Below, piece after piece: positions 12,101-25,905 of a stretch of 64,000 nucleotides of DNA. Source of the stretch: Apostichopus japonicus (lineage: Eukaryota > Echinodermata > Holothuroidea > Aspidochirotida > Stichopodidae); assembly GCF_037975245.1 (NCBI RefSeq), contig NC_092582.1, forward strand, positions 10,642,001 to 10,706,000, written 5' to 3'. Every line of letters starts with the position of its first letter. Position 1 is the stretch's first letter. Below the pieces are notes generated by a model. It was not told where the DNA came from, did no database searches, and worked only from the letters and a program-made list of their open reading frames with translations. A program made the translations under genes and the position numbers.

Positions 12101-15100
12101 GCGAGGCTCTCTTTTGCATCGGTGGTTCGAGTCCCCGGTGATGACGTCTTTTGCCGATCTTTTACAGCGAGTGCCTACATGGGGAGCTGTAAGTATTAGT
12201 TAATCCACCTAATATCTCAGTCCATACAGTGGCGCGATGGCTTGGCGCACTGTACGAGCTGATGAGCGAGGCTCTCTTTTGCATCGGTGGTTCGAGTCCC
12301 CGGTGATGACGTCTTTTGCCGATCTTTTACAGCGAGTGCCTACATGGGGAGCTGTAAGTATTAGTTAATCCACCTAATATCTCAGTCCATACAGTGGCGC
12401 GATGGCTTGGCGCACTGTACGAGCTGATGAGCGAGGCTCTCTTTTGCATCGGTGGTTCGAGTCCCCGGTGATGACGTCTTTTGCCGATCTTTTACAGCGA
12501 GTGCCTACATGGGGAGCTGTAAGTATTAGTTAATCCACCTAATATCTCAGTCCATACAGTGGCGCGATGGCTTGGCGCACTGTACGAGCTGATGAGCGAG
12601 GCTCTCTTTTGCATCGGTGGTTCGAGTCCCCGGTGATGACGTCTTTTGCCGATCTTTTACAGCGAGTGCCTACATGGGGAGCTGTAAGTATTAGTTAATC
12701 CACCTAATATCTCAGTCCATACAGTGGCGCGATGGCTTGGCGCACTGTACGAGCTGATGAGCGAGGCTCTCTTTTGCATCGGTGGTTCGAGTCCCCGGTG
12801 ATGACGTCTTTTGCCGATCTTTTACAGCGAGTGCCTACATGGGGAGCTGTAAGTATTAGTTAATCCACCTAATATCTCAGTCCATACAGTGGCGCGATGG
12901 CTTGGCGCACTGTACGAGCTGATGAGCGAGGCTCTCTTTTGCATCGGTGGTTCGAGTCCCCGGTGATGACGTCTTTTGCCGATCTTTTACAGCGAGTGCC
13001 TACATGGGGAGCTGTAAGTATTAGTTAATCCACCTAATATCTCAGTCCATACAGTGGCGCGATGGCTTGGCGCACTGTACGAGCTGATGAGCGAGGCTCT
13101 CTTTTGCATCGGTGGTTCGAGTCCCCGGTGATGACGTCTTTTGCCGATCTTTTACAGCGAGTGCCTACATGGGGAGCTGTAAGTATTAGTTAATCCACCT
13201 AATATCTCAGTCCATACAGTGGCGCGATGGCTTGGCGCACTGTACGAGCTGATGAGCGAGGCTCTCTTTTGCATCGGTGGTTCGAGTCCCCGGTGATGAC
13301 GTCTTTTGCCGATCTTTTACAGCGAGTGCCTACATGGGGAGCTGTAAGTATTAGTTAATCCACCTAATATCTCAGTCCATACAGTGGCGCGATGGCTTGG
13401 CGCACTGTACGAGCTGATGAGCGAGGCTCTCTTTTGCATCGGTGGTTCGAGTCCCCGGTGATGACGTCTTTTGCCGATCTTTTACAGCGAGTGCCTACAT
13501 GGGGAGCTGTAAGTATTAGTTAATCCACCTAATATCTCAGTCCATACAGTGGCGCGATGGCTTGGCGCACTGTACGAGCTGATGAGCGAGGCTCTCTTTT
13601 GCATCGGTGGTTCGAGTCCCCGGTGATGACGTCTTTTGCCGATCTTTTACAGCGAGTGCCTACATGGGGAGCTGTAAGTATTAGTTAATCCACCTAATAT
13701 CTCAGTCCATACAGTGGCGCGATGGCTTGGCGCACTGTACGAGCTGATGAGCGAGGCTCTCTTTTGCATCGGTGGTTCGAGTCCCCGGTGATGACGTCTT
13801 TTGCCGATCTTTTACAGCGAGTGCCTACATGGGGAGCTGTAAGTATTAGTTAATCCACCTAATATCTCAGTCCATACAGTGGCGCGATGGCTTGGCGCAC
13901 TGTACGAGCTGATGAGCGAGGCTCTCTTTTGCATCGGTGGTTCGAGTCCCCGGTGATGACGTCTTTTGCCGATCTTTTACAGCGAGTGCCTACATGGGGA
14001 GCTGTAAGTATTAGTTAATCCACCTAATATCTCAGTCCATACAGTGGCGCGATGGCTTGGCGCACTGTACGAGCTGATGAGCGAGGCTCTCTTTTGCATC
14101 GGTGGTTCGAGTCCCCGGTGATGACGTCTTTTGCCGATCTTTTACAGCGAGTGCCTACATGGGGAGCTGTAAGTATTAGTTAATCCACCTAATATCTCAG
14201 TCCATACAGTGGCGCGATGGCTTGGCGCACTGTACGAGCTGATGAGCGAGGCTCTCTTTTGCATCGGTGGTTCGAGTCCCCGGTGATGACGTCTTTTGCC
14301 GATCTTTTACAGCGAGTGCCTACATGGGGAGCTGTAAGTATTAGTTAATCCACCTAATATCTCAGTCCATACAGTGGCGCGATGGCTTGGCGCACTGTAC
14401 GAGCTGATGAGCGAGGCTCTCTTTTGCATCGGTGGTTCGAGTCCCCGGTGATGACGTCTTTTGCCGATCTTTTACAGCGAGTGCCTACATGGGGAGCTGT
14501 AAGTATTAGTTAATCCACCTAATATCTCAGTCCATACAGTGGCGCGATGGCTTGGCGCACTGTACGAGCTGATGAGCGAGGCTCTCTTTTGCATCGGTGG
14601 TTCGAGTCCCCGGTGATGACGTCTTTTGCCGATCTTTTACAGCGAGTGCCTACATGGGGAGCTGTAAGTATTAGTTAATCCACCTAATATCTCAGTCCAT
14701 ACAGTGGCGCGATGGCTTGGCGCACTGTACGAGCTGATGAGCGAGGCTCTCTTTTGCATCGGTGGTTCGAGTCCCCGGTGATGACGTCTTTTGCCGATCT
14801 TTTACAGCGAGTGCCTACATGGGGAGCTGTAAGTATTAGTTAATCCACCTAATATCTCAGTCCATACAGTGGCGCGATGGCTTGGCGCACTGTACGAGCT
14901 GATGAGCGAGGCTCTCTTTTGCATCGGTGGTTCGAGTCCCCGGTGATGACGTCTTTTGCCGATCTTTTACAGCGAGTGCCTACATGGGGAGCTGTAAGTA
15001 TTAGTTAATCCACCTAATATCTCAGTCCATACAGTGGCGCGATGGCTTGGCGCACTGTACGAGCTGATGAGCGAGGCTCTCTTTTGCATCGGTGGTTCGA

Positions 15101-18100
15101 GTCCCCGGTGATGACGTCTTTTGCCGATCTTTTACAGCGAGTGCCTACATGGGGAGCTGTAAGTATTAGTTAATCCACCTAATATCTCAGTCCATACAGT
15201 GGCGCGATGGCTTGGCGCACTGTACGAGCTGATGAGCGAGGCTCTCTTTTGCATCGGTGGTTCGAGTCCCCGGTGATGACGTCTTTTGCCGATCTTTTAC
15301 AGCGAGTGCCTACATGGGGAGCTGTAAGTATTAGTTAATCCACCTAATATCTCAGTCCATACAGTGGCGCGATGGCTTGGCGCACTGTACGAGCTGATGA
15401 GCGAGGCTCTCTTTTGCATCGGTGGTTCGAGTCCCCGGTGATGACGTCTTTTGCCGATCTTTTACAGCGAGTGCCTACATGGGGAGCTGTAAGTATTAGT
15501 TAATCCACCTAATATCTCAGTCCATACAGTGGCGCGATGGCTTGGCGCACTGTACGAGCTGATGAGCGAGGCTCTCTTTTGCATCGGTGGTTCGAGTCCC
15601 CGGTGATGACGTCTTTTGCCGATCTTTTACAGCGAGTGCCTACATGGGGAGCTGTAAGTATTAGTTAATCCACCTAATATCTCAGTCCATACAGTGGCGC
15701 GATGGCTTGGCGCACTGTACGAGCTGATGAGCGAGGCTCTCTTTTGCATCGGTGGTTCGAGTCCCCGGTGATGACGTCTTTTGCCGATCTTTTACAGCGA
15801 GTGCCTACATGGGGAGCTGTAAGTATTAGTTAATCCACCTAATATCTCAGTCCATACAGTGGCGCGATGGCTTGGCGCACTGTACGAGCTGATGAGCGAG
15901 GCTCTCTTTTGCATCGGTGGTTCGAGTCCCCGGTGATGACGTCTTTTGCCGATCTTTTACAGCGAGTGCCTACATGGGGAGCTGTAAGTATTAGTTAATC
16001 CACCTAATATCTCAGTCCATACAGTGGCGCGATGGCTTGGCGCACTGTACGAGCTGATGAGCGAGGCTCTCTTTTGCATCGGTGGTTCGAGTCCCCGGTG
16101 ATGACGTCTTTTGCCGATCTTTTACAGCGAGTGCCTACATGGGGAGCTGTAAGTATTAGTTAATCCACCTAATATCTCAGTCCATACAGTGGCGCGATGG
16201 CTTGGCGCACTGTACGAGCTGATGAGCGAGGCTCTCTTTTGCATCGGTGGTTCGAGTCCCCGGTGATGACGTCTTTTGCCGATCTTTTACAGCGAGTGCC
16301 TACATGGGGAGCTGTAAGTATTAGTTAATCCACCTAATATCTCAGTCCATACAGTGGCGCGATGGCTTGGCGCACTGTACGAGCTGATGAGCGAGGCTCT
16401 CTTTTGCATCGGTGGTTCGAGTCCCCGGTGATGACGTCTTTTGCCGATCTTTTACAGCGAGTGCCTACATGGGGAGCTGTAAGTATTAGTTAATCCACCT
16501 AATATCTCAGTCCATACAGTGGCGCGATGGCTTGGCGCACTGTACGAGCTGATGAGCGAGGCTCTCTTTTGCATCGGTGGTTCGAGTCCCCGGTGATGAC
16601 GTCTTTTGCCGATCTTTTACAGCGAGTGCCTACATGGGGAGCTGTAAGTATTAGTTAATCCACCTAATATCTCAGTCCATACAGTGGCGCGATGGCTTGG
16701 CGCACTGTACGAGCTGATGAGCGAGGCTCTCTTTTGCATCGGTGGTTCGAGTCCCCGGTGATGACGTCTTTTGCCGATCTTTTACAGCGAGTGCCTACAT
16801 GGGGAGCTGTAAGTATTAGTTAATCCACCTAATATCTCAGTCCATACAGTGGCGCGATGGCTTGGCGCACTGTACGAGCTGATGAGCGAGGCTCTCTTTT
16901 GCATCGGTGGTTCGAGTCCCCGGTGATGACGTCTTTTGCCGATCTTTTACAGCGAGTGCCTACATGGGGAGCTGTAAGTATTAGTTAATCCACCTAATAT
17001 CTCAGTCCATACAGTGGCGCGATGGCTTGGCGCACTGTACGAGCTGATGAGCGAGGCTCTCTTTTGCATCGGTGGTTCGAGTCCCCGGTGATGACGTCTT
17101 TTGCCGATCTTTTACAGCGAGTGCCTACATGGGGAGCTGTAAGTATTAGTTAATCCACCTAATATCTCAGTCCATACAGTGGCGCGATGGCTTGGCGCAC
17201 TGTACGAGCTGATGAGCGAGGCTCTCTTTTGCATCGGTGGTTCGAGTCCCCGGTGATGACGTCTTTTGCCGATCTTTTACAGCGAGTGCCTACATGGGGA
17301 GCTGTAAGTATTAGTTAATCCACCTAATATCTCAGTCCATACAGTGGCGCGATGGCTTGGCGCACTGTACGAGCTGATGAGCGAGGCTCTCTTTTGCATC
17401 GGTGGTTCGAGTCCCCGGTGATGACGTCTTTTGCCGATCTTTTACAGCGAGTGCCTACATGGGGAGCTGTAAGTATTAGTTAATCCACCTAATATCTCAG
17501 TCCATACAGTGGCGCGATGGCTTGGCGCACTGTACGAGCTGATGAGCGAGGCTCTCTTTTGCATCGGTGGTTCGAGTCCCCGGTGATGACGTCTTTTGCC
17601 GATCTTTTACAGCGAGTGCCTACATGGGGAGCTGTAAGTATTAGTTAATCCACCTAATATCTCAGTCCATACAGTGGCGCGATGGCTTGGCGCACTGTAC
17701 GAGCTGATGAGCGAGGCTCTCTTTTGCATCGGTGGTTCGAGTCCCCGGTGATGACGTCTTTTGCCGATCTTTTACAGCGAGTGCCTACATGGGGAGCTGT
17801 AAGTATTAGTTAATCCACCTAATATCTCAGTCCATACAGTGGCGCGATGGCTTGGCGCACTGTACGAGCTGATGAGCGAGGCTCTCTTTTGCATCGGTGG
17901 TTCGAGTCCCCGGTGATGACGTCTTTTGCCGATCTTTTACAGCGAGTGCCTACATGGGGAGCTGTAAGTATTAGTTAATCCACCTAATATCTCAGTCCAT
18001 ACAGTGGCGCGATGGCTTGGCGCACTGTACGAGCTGATGAGCGAGGCTCTCTTTTGCATCGGTGGTTCGAGTCCCCGGTGATGACGTCTTTTGCCGATCT

Positions 18101-19305
18101 TTTACAGCGAGTGCCTACATGGGGAGCTGTAAGTATTAGTTAATCCACCTAATATCTCAGTCCATACAGTGGCGCGATGGCTTGGCGCACTGTACGAGCT
18201 GATGAGCGAGGCTCTCTTTTGCATCGGTGGTTCGAGTCCCCGGTGATGACGTCTTTTGCCGATCTTTTACAGCGAGTGCCTACATGGGGAGCTGTAAGTA
18301 TTAGTTAATCCACCTAATATCTCAGTCCATACAGTGGCGCGATGGCTTGGCGCACTGTACGAGCTGATGAGCGAGGCTCTCTTTTGCATCGGTGGTTCGA
18401 GTCCCCGGTGATGACGTCTTTTGCCGATCTTTTACAGCGAGTGCCTACATGGGGAGCTGTAAGTATTAGTTAATCCACCTAATATCTCAGTCCATACAGT
18501 GGCGCGATGGCTTGGCGCACTGTACGAGCTGATGAGCGAGGCTCTCTTTTGCATCGGTGGTTCGAGTCCCCGGTGATGACGTCTTTTGCCGATCTTTTAC
18601 AGCGAGTGCCTACATGGGGAGCTGTAAGTATTAGTTAATCCACCTAATATCTCAGTCCATACAGTGGCGCGATGGCTTGGCGCACTGTACGAGCTGATGA
18701 GCGAGGCTCTCTTTTGCATCGGTGGTTCGAGTCCCCGGTGATGACGTCTTTTGCCGATCTTTTACAGCGAGTGCCTACATGGGGAGCTGTAAGTATTAGT
18801 TAATCCACCTAATATCTCAGTCCATACAGTGGCGCGATGGCTTGGCGCACTGTACGAGCTGATGAGCGAGGCTCTCTTTTGCATCGGTGGTTCGAGTCCC
18901 CGGTGATGACGTCTTTTGCCGATCTTTTACAGCGAGTGCCTACATGGGGAGCTGTAAGTATTAGTTAATCCACCTAATATCTCAGTCCATACAGTGGCGC
19001 GATGGCTTGGCGCACTGTACGAGCTGATGAGCGAGGCTCTCTTTTGCATCGGTGGTTCGAGTCCCCGGTGATGACGTCTTTTGCCGATCTTTTACAGCGA
19101 GTGCCTACATGGGGAGCTGTAAGTATTAGTTAATCCACCTAATATCTCAGTCCATACAGTGGCGCGATGGCTTGGCGCACTGTACGAGCTGATGAGCGAG
19201 GCTCTCTTTTGCATCGGTGGTTCGAGTCCCCGGTGATGACGTCTTTTGCCGATCTTTTACAGCGAGTGCCTACATGGGGAGCTGTAAGTATTAGTTAATC
19301 CACCT

Positions 19306-19800
19306 AATATCTCAGTCCATACAGTGGCGCGATGGCTTGGCGCACTGTACGAGCTGATGAGCGAGGCTCTCTTTTGCATCGGTGGTTCGAGTCCCCGGTG
19401 ATGACGTCTTTTGCCGATCTTTTACAGCGAGTGCCTACACGGGGAGCTGTAAGTATTAGTTAATCCACCTAATATCTCAGTCCATACAGTGGCGCGATGG
19501 CTTGGCGCACTGTACGAGCTGATGAGCGAGGCTCTCTTTTGCATCGGTGGTTCGAGTCCCCGGTGATGACGTCTTTTGCCGATCTTTTACAGCGAGTGCC
19601 TACACGGGGAGCTGTAAGTATTAGTTAATCCACCTAATATCTCAGTCCATACAGTGGCGCGATGGCTTGGCGCACTGTACGAGCTGATGAGCGAGGCTCT
19701 CTTTTGCATCGGTGGTTCGAGTCCCCGGTGATGACGTCTTTTGCCGATCTTTTACAGCGAGTGCCTACACGGGGAGCTGTAAGTATTAGTTAATCCACCT
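19306..19800 (+). repeat. Three consecutive variant units (position 135 T to C)
   Basis: Units 118-120 share T to C at unit position 135 (19440, 19605, 19770), changing TACATGGGG to TACACGGGG. No neighbouring unit has it. Three adjacent identical changes imply local duplication or conversion after a single mutation. Confidence 0.85.
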
Positions 19801-22800
19801 AATATCTCAGTCCATACAGTGGCGCGATGGCTTGGCGCACTGTACGAGCTGATGAGCGAGGCTCTCTTTTGCATCGGTGGTTCGAGTCCCCGGTGATGAC
19901 GTCTTTTGCCGATCTTTTACAGCGAGTGCCTACATGGGGAGCTGTAAGTATTAGTTAATCCACCTAATATCTCAGTCCATACAGTGGCGCGATGGCTTGG
20001 CGCACTGTACGAGCTGATGAGCGAGGCTCTCTTTTGCATCGGTGGTTCGAGTCCCCGGTGATGACGTCTTTTGCCGATCTTTTACAGCGAGTGCCTACAT
20101 GGGGAGCTGTAAGTATTAGTTAATCCACCTAATATCTCAGTCCATACAGTGGCGCGATGGCTTGGCGCACTGTACGAGCTGATGAGCGAGGCTCTCTTTT
20201 GCATCGGTGGTTCGAGTCCCCGGTGATGACGTCTTTTGCCGATCTTTTACAGCGAGTGCCTACATGGGGAGCTGTAAGTATTAGTTAATCCACCTAATAT
20301 CTCAGTCCATACAGTGGCGCGATGGCTTGGCGCACTGTAGGAGCTGATGAGCGAGGCTCTCTTTTGCATCGGTGGTTCGAGTCCCCGGTGATGACGTCTT
20401 TTGCCGATCTTTTACAGCGAGTGCCTACATGGGGAGCTGTAAGTATTAGTTAATCCACCTAATATCTCAGTCCATACAGTGGCGCGATGGCTTGGCGCAC
20501 TGTACGAGCTGATAAGCGAGGCTCTCTTTTGCATCGGTGGTTCGAGTCCCCGGTGATGACGTTTTTTGCCGATCTTTTACAGCGAGTGCCTACATGGGGA
20601 GCTGTAAGTATTAGTTAATCCACCTAATATCTCAGTCCATACAGTGGCGCGATGGCTTGGCGCACTGTAGGAGCTGATGAGCGAGGCTCTCTTTTGCATC
20701 GGTGGTTCGAGTCCCCGGTGATGACGTCTTTTGCCGATCTTTTACAGCGAGTGCCTACATGGGGAGCTGTAAGTATTAGTTAATCCACCTAATATCTCAG
20801 TCCATACAGTGGCGCGATGGCTTGGCGCACTGTACGAGCTGATGAGCGAGGCTCTCTTTTGCATCGGTGGTTCGAGTCCCCGGTGATGACGTCTTTTGCC
20901 GATCTTTTACAGCGAGTGCCTACATGGGGAGCTGTAAGTATTAGTTAATCCACCTAATATCTCAGTCCATACAGTGGCGCGATGGCTTGGCGCACTGTAC
21001 GAGCTGATGAGCGAGGCTCTCTTTTGCATCGGTGGTTCGAGTCCCCGGTGATGACGTCTTTTGCCGATCTTTTACAGCGAGTGCCTACATGGGGAGCTGT
21101 AAGTATTAGTTAATCCACCTAATATCTCAGTCCATACAGTGGCGCGATGGCTTGGCGCACTGTACGAGCTGATGAGCGAGGCTCTCTTTTGCATCGGTGG
21201 TTCGAGTCCCCGGTGATGACGTCTTTTGCCGATCTTTTACAGCGAGTGCCTACATGGGGAGCTGTAAGTATTAGTTAATCCACCTAATATCTCAGTCCAT
21301 ACAGTGGCGCGATGGCTTGGCGCACTGTACGAGCTGATGAGCGAGGCTCTCTTTTGCATCGGTGGTTCGAGTCCCCGGTGATGACGTCTTTTGCCGATCT
21401 TTTACAGCGAGTGCCTACATGGGGAGCTGTAAGTATTAGTTAATCCACCTAATATCTCAGTCCATACAGTGGCCCGATGGCTTGGCGCACTGTACGAGCT
21501 GATGAGCGAGGCTCTCTTTTGCATCGGTGGTTCGAGTCCCCGGTGATGACGTCTTTTGCCGATCTTTTACAGCGAGTGCCTACATGGGGAGCTGTAAGTA
21601 TTAGTTAATCCACCTAATATCTCAGTCCATACAGTGGCGCGATGGCTTGGCGCACTGTACGAGCTGATGAGCGAGGCTCTCTTTTGCATCGGTGGTTCGA
21701 GTCCCCGGTGATGACGTCTTTTGCCGATCTTTTACAGCGAGTGCCTACATGGGGAGCTGTAAGTATTAGTTAATCCACCTAATATCTCAGTCCATACAGT
21801 GGCGCGATGGCTTGGCGCACTGTACGAGCTGATGAGCGAGGCTCTCTTTTGCATCGGTGGTTCGAGTCCCCGGTGATGACGTCTTTTGCCGATCTTTTAC
21901 AGCGAGTGCCTACATGGGGAGCTGTAAGTATTAGTTAATCCACCTAATATCTCAGTCCATACAGTGGCGCGATGGCTTGGCGCACTGTACGAGCTGATGA
22001 GCGAGGCTCTCTTTTGCATCGGTGGTTCGAGTCCCCGGTGATGACGTCTTTTGCCGATCTTTTACAGCGAGTGCCTACATGGGGAGCTGTAAGTATTAGT
22101 TAATCCACCTAATATCTCAGTCCATACAGTGGCGCGATGGCTTGGCGCACTGTACGAGCTGATGAGCGAGGCTCTCTTTTGCATCGGTGGTTCGAGTCCC
22201 CGGTGATGACGTCTTTTGCCGATCTTTTACAGCGAGTGCCTACATGGGGAGCTGTAAGTATTAGTTAATCCACCTAATATCTCAGTCCATACAGTGGCGC
22301 GATGGCTTGGCGCACTGTACGAGCTGATGAGCGAGGCTCTCTTTTGCATCGGTGGTTCGAGTCCCCGGTGATGACGTCTTTTGCCGATCTTTTACAGCGA
22401 GTGCCTACATGGGGAGCTGTAAGTATTAGTTAATCCACCTAATATCTCAGTCCATACAGTGGCGCGATGGCTTGGCGCACTGTACGAGCTGATGAGCGAG
22501 GCTCTCTTTTGCATCGGTGGTTCGAGTCCCCGGTGATGACGTCTTTTGCCGATCTTTTACAGCGAGTGCCTACATGGGGAGCTGTAAGTATTAGTTAATC
22601 CACCTAATATCTCAGTCCATACAGTGGCGCGATGGCTTGGCGCACTGTACGAGCTGATGAGCGAGGCTCTCTTTTGCATCGGTGGTTCGAGTCCCCGGTG
22701 ATGACGTCTTTTGCCGATCTTTTACAGCGAGTGCCTACATGGGGAGCTGTAAGTATTAGTTAATCCACCTAATATCTCAGTCCATACAGTGGCGCGATGG

Positions 22801-24420
22801 CTTGGCGCACTGTACGAGCTGATGAGCGAGGCTCTCTTTTGCATCGGTGGTTCGAGTCCCCGGTGATGACGTCTTTTGCCGATCTTTTACAGCGAGTGCC
22901 TACATGGGGAGCTGTAAGTATTAGTTAATCCACCTAATATCTCAGTCCATACAGTGGCGCGATGGCTTGGCGCACTGTACGAGCTGATGAGCGAGGCTCT
23001 CTTTTGCATCGGTGGTTCGAGTCCCCGGTGATGACGTCTTTTGCCGATCTTTTACAGCGAGTGCCTACATGGGGAGCTGTAAGTATTAGTTAATCCACCT
23101 AATATCTCAGTCCATACAGTGGCGCGATGGCTTGGCGCACTGTACGAGCTGATGAGCGAGGCTCTCTTTTGCATCGGTGGTTCGAGTCCCCGGTGATGAC
23201 GTCTTTTGCCGATCTTTTACAGCGAGTGCCTACATGGGGAGCTGTAAGTATTAGTTAATCCACCTAATATCTCAGTCCATACAGTGGCGCGATGGCTTGG
23301 CGCACTGTACGAGCTGATGAGCGAGGCTCTCTTTTGCATCGGTGGTTCGAGTCCCCGGTGATGACGTCTTTTGCCGATCTTTTACAGCGAGTGCCTACAT
23401 GGGGAGCTGTAAGTATTAGTTAATCCACCTAATATCTCAGTCCATACAGTGGCGCGATGGCTTGGCGCACTGTACGAGCTGATGAGCGAGGCTCTATTTT
23501 GCATCGGTGGTTCGAGTCCCCGGTGATGACGTCTTTTGCCGATCTTTTACAGCGAGTGCCTACATGGGGAGCTGTAAGTATTAGTTAATCCACCTAATAT
23601 CTCAGTCCATACAGTGGCGCGATGGCTTGGCGCACTGTACGAGCTGATGAGCGAGGCTCTCTTTTGCATCGGTGGTTCGAGTCCCCGGTGATGACGTCTT
23701 TTGCCGATCTTTTACAGCGAGTGCCTACATGGGGAGCTGTAAGTATTAGTTAATCCACCTAATATCTCAGTCCATACAGTGGCGCGATGGCTTGGCGCAC
23801 TGTACGAGCTGATGAGCGAGGCTCTCTTTTGCATCGGTGGTTCGAGTCCCCGGTGATGACGTCTTTTGCCGATCTTTTACAGCGAGTGCCTACATGGGGA
23901 GCTGTAAGTATTAGTTAATCCACCTAATATCTCAGTCCATACAGTGGCGCGATGGCTTGGCGCACTGTACGAGCTGATGAGCGAGGCTCTCTTTTGCATC
24001 GGTGGTTCGAGTCCCCGGTGATGACGTCTTTTGCCGATCTTTTACAGCGAGTGCCTACATGGGGAGCTGTAAGTATTAGTTAATCCACCTAATATCTCAG
24101 TCCATACAGTGGCGCGATGGCTTGGCGCACTGTACGAGCTGATGAGCGAGGCTCTCTTTTGCATCGGTGGTTCGAGTCCCCGGTGATGACGTCTTTTGCC
24201 GATCTTTTACAGCGAGTGCCTACATGGGGAGCTGTAAGTATTAGTTAATCCACCTAATATCTCAGTCCATACAGTGGCGCGATGGCTTGGCGCACTGTAC
24301 GAGCTGATGAGCGAGGCTCTCTTTTGCATCGGTGGTTCGAGTCCCCGGTGATGACGTCTTTTGCCGATCTTTTACAGCGAGTGCCTACATGGGGAGCTGT
24401 AAGTATTAGTTAATCCACCT

Positions 24421-25905
24421 AATATCTCAGTCCATACAGTGGCGCGATGGCTTGGCGCACTGTACCAGCTGATGAGCGAGGCTCTCTTTTGCATCGGTGG
24501 TTCGAGTCCCCGGTGATGACGTCTTTTGCCGATCTTTTACAGCGAGTGCCTACATGGGGAGCTGTAAGTATTAGTTAATCCACCTAATATCTCAGTCCAT
24601 ACAGTGGCGCGATGGCTTGGCGCACTGTACGAGCTGATGAGCGAGGCTCTCTTTTGCATCGGTGGTTCGAGTCCCCGGTGATGACGTCTTTTGCCGATCT
24701 TTTACAGCGAGTGCCTACATGGGGAGCTGTAAGTATTAGTTAATCCACCTAATATCTCAGTCCATACAGTGGCGCGATGGCTTGGCGCACTGTACGAGCT
24801 GATGAGCGAGGCTCTCTTTTGCATCGGTGGTTCGAGTCCCCGGTGATGACGTCTTTTGCCGATCTTTTACAGCGAGTGCCTACATGGGGAGCTGTAAGTA
24901 TTAGTTAATCCACCTAATATCTCAGTCCATACAGTGGCGCGATGGCTGGGCGCACTGTACCAGCTGATGAGCGAGGCTCTCTTTTGCATCGGTGGTTCGA
25001 GTCCCCGGTGATGACGTCTTTTGCCGATCTTTTACAGCGAGTGCCTACATGGGGAGCTGTAAGTATTAGTTAATCCACCTAATATCTCAGTCCATACAGT
25101 GGCGCGATGGCTTGGCGCACTGTACGAGCTGATGAGCGAGGCTCTCTTTTGCATCGGTGGTTCGAGTCCCCGGTGATGACGTCTTTTGCCGATCTTTTAC
25201 AGCGAGTGCCTACATGGGGAGCTGTAAGTATTAGTTAATCCACCTAATATCTCAGTCCATACAGTGGCGCGATGGCTTGGCGCACTGTACCAGCTGATGA
25301 GCGAGGCTCTCTTTTGCATCGGTGGTTCGAGTCCCCGGTGATGACGTCTTTTGCCGATCTTTTACAGCGAGTGCCTACATGGGGAGCTGTAAGTATTAGT
25401 TAATCCACCTAATATCTCAGTCCATACAGTGGCGCGATGGCTTGGCGCACTGTACGAGCTGATGAGCGAGGCTCTCTTTTGCATCGGTGGTTCGAGTCCC
25501 CGGTGATGACGTCTTTTGCCGATCTTTTACAGCGAGTGCCTACATGGGGAGCTGTAAGTATTAGTTAATCCACCTAATATCTCAGTCCATACAGTGGCGC
25601 GATGGCTTGGCGCACTGTACCAGCTGATGAGCGAGGCTCTCTTTTGCATCGGTGGTTCGAGTCCCCGGTGATGACGTCTTTTGCCGATCTTTTACAGCGA
25701 GTGCCTACATGGGGAGCTGTAAGTATTAGTTAATCCACCTAATATCTCAGTCCATACAGTGGCGCGATGGCTTGGCGCACTGTACCAGCTGATGAGCGAG
25801 GCTCTCTTTTGCATCGGTGGTTCGAGTCCCCGGTGATGACGTCTTTTGCCGATCTTTTACAGCGAGTGCCTACATGGGGAGCTGTAAGTATTAGTTAATC
25901 CACCT
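24421..25905 (+). repeat. Cluster of units with position 46 G to C
   Basis: Variant TGTACCAGCT replaces TGTACGAGCT at 24466, 24961, 25291, 25621 and 25786, that is, at spacings of 3, 2, 2 and 1 units. One of these units also carries T to G at 24948. The interspersion with normal units suggests amplification of short multi-unit blocks. Confidence 0.8.
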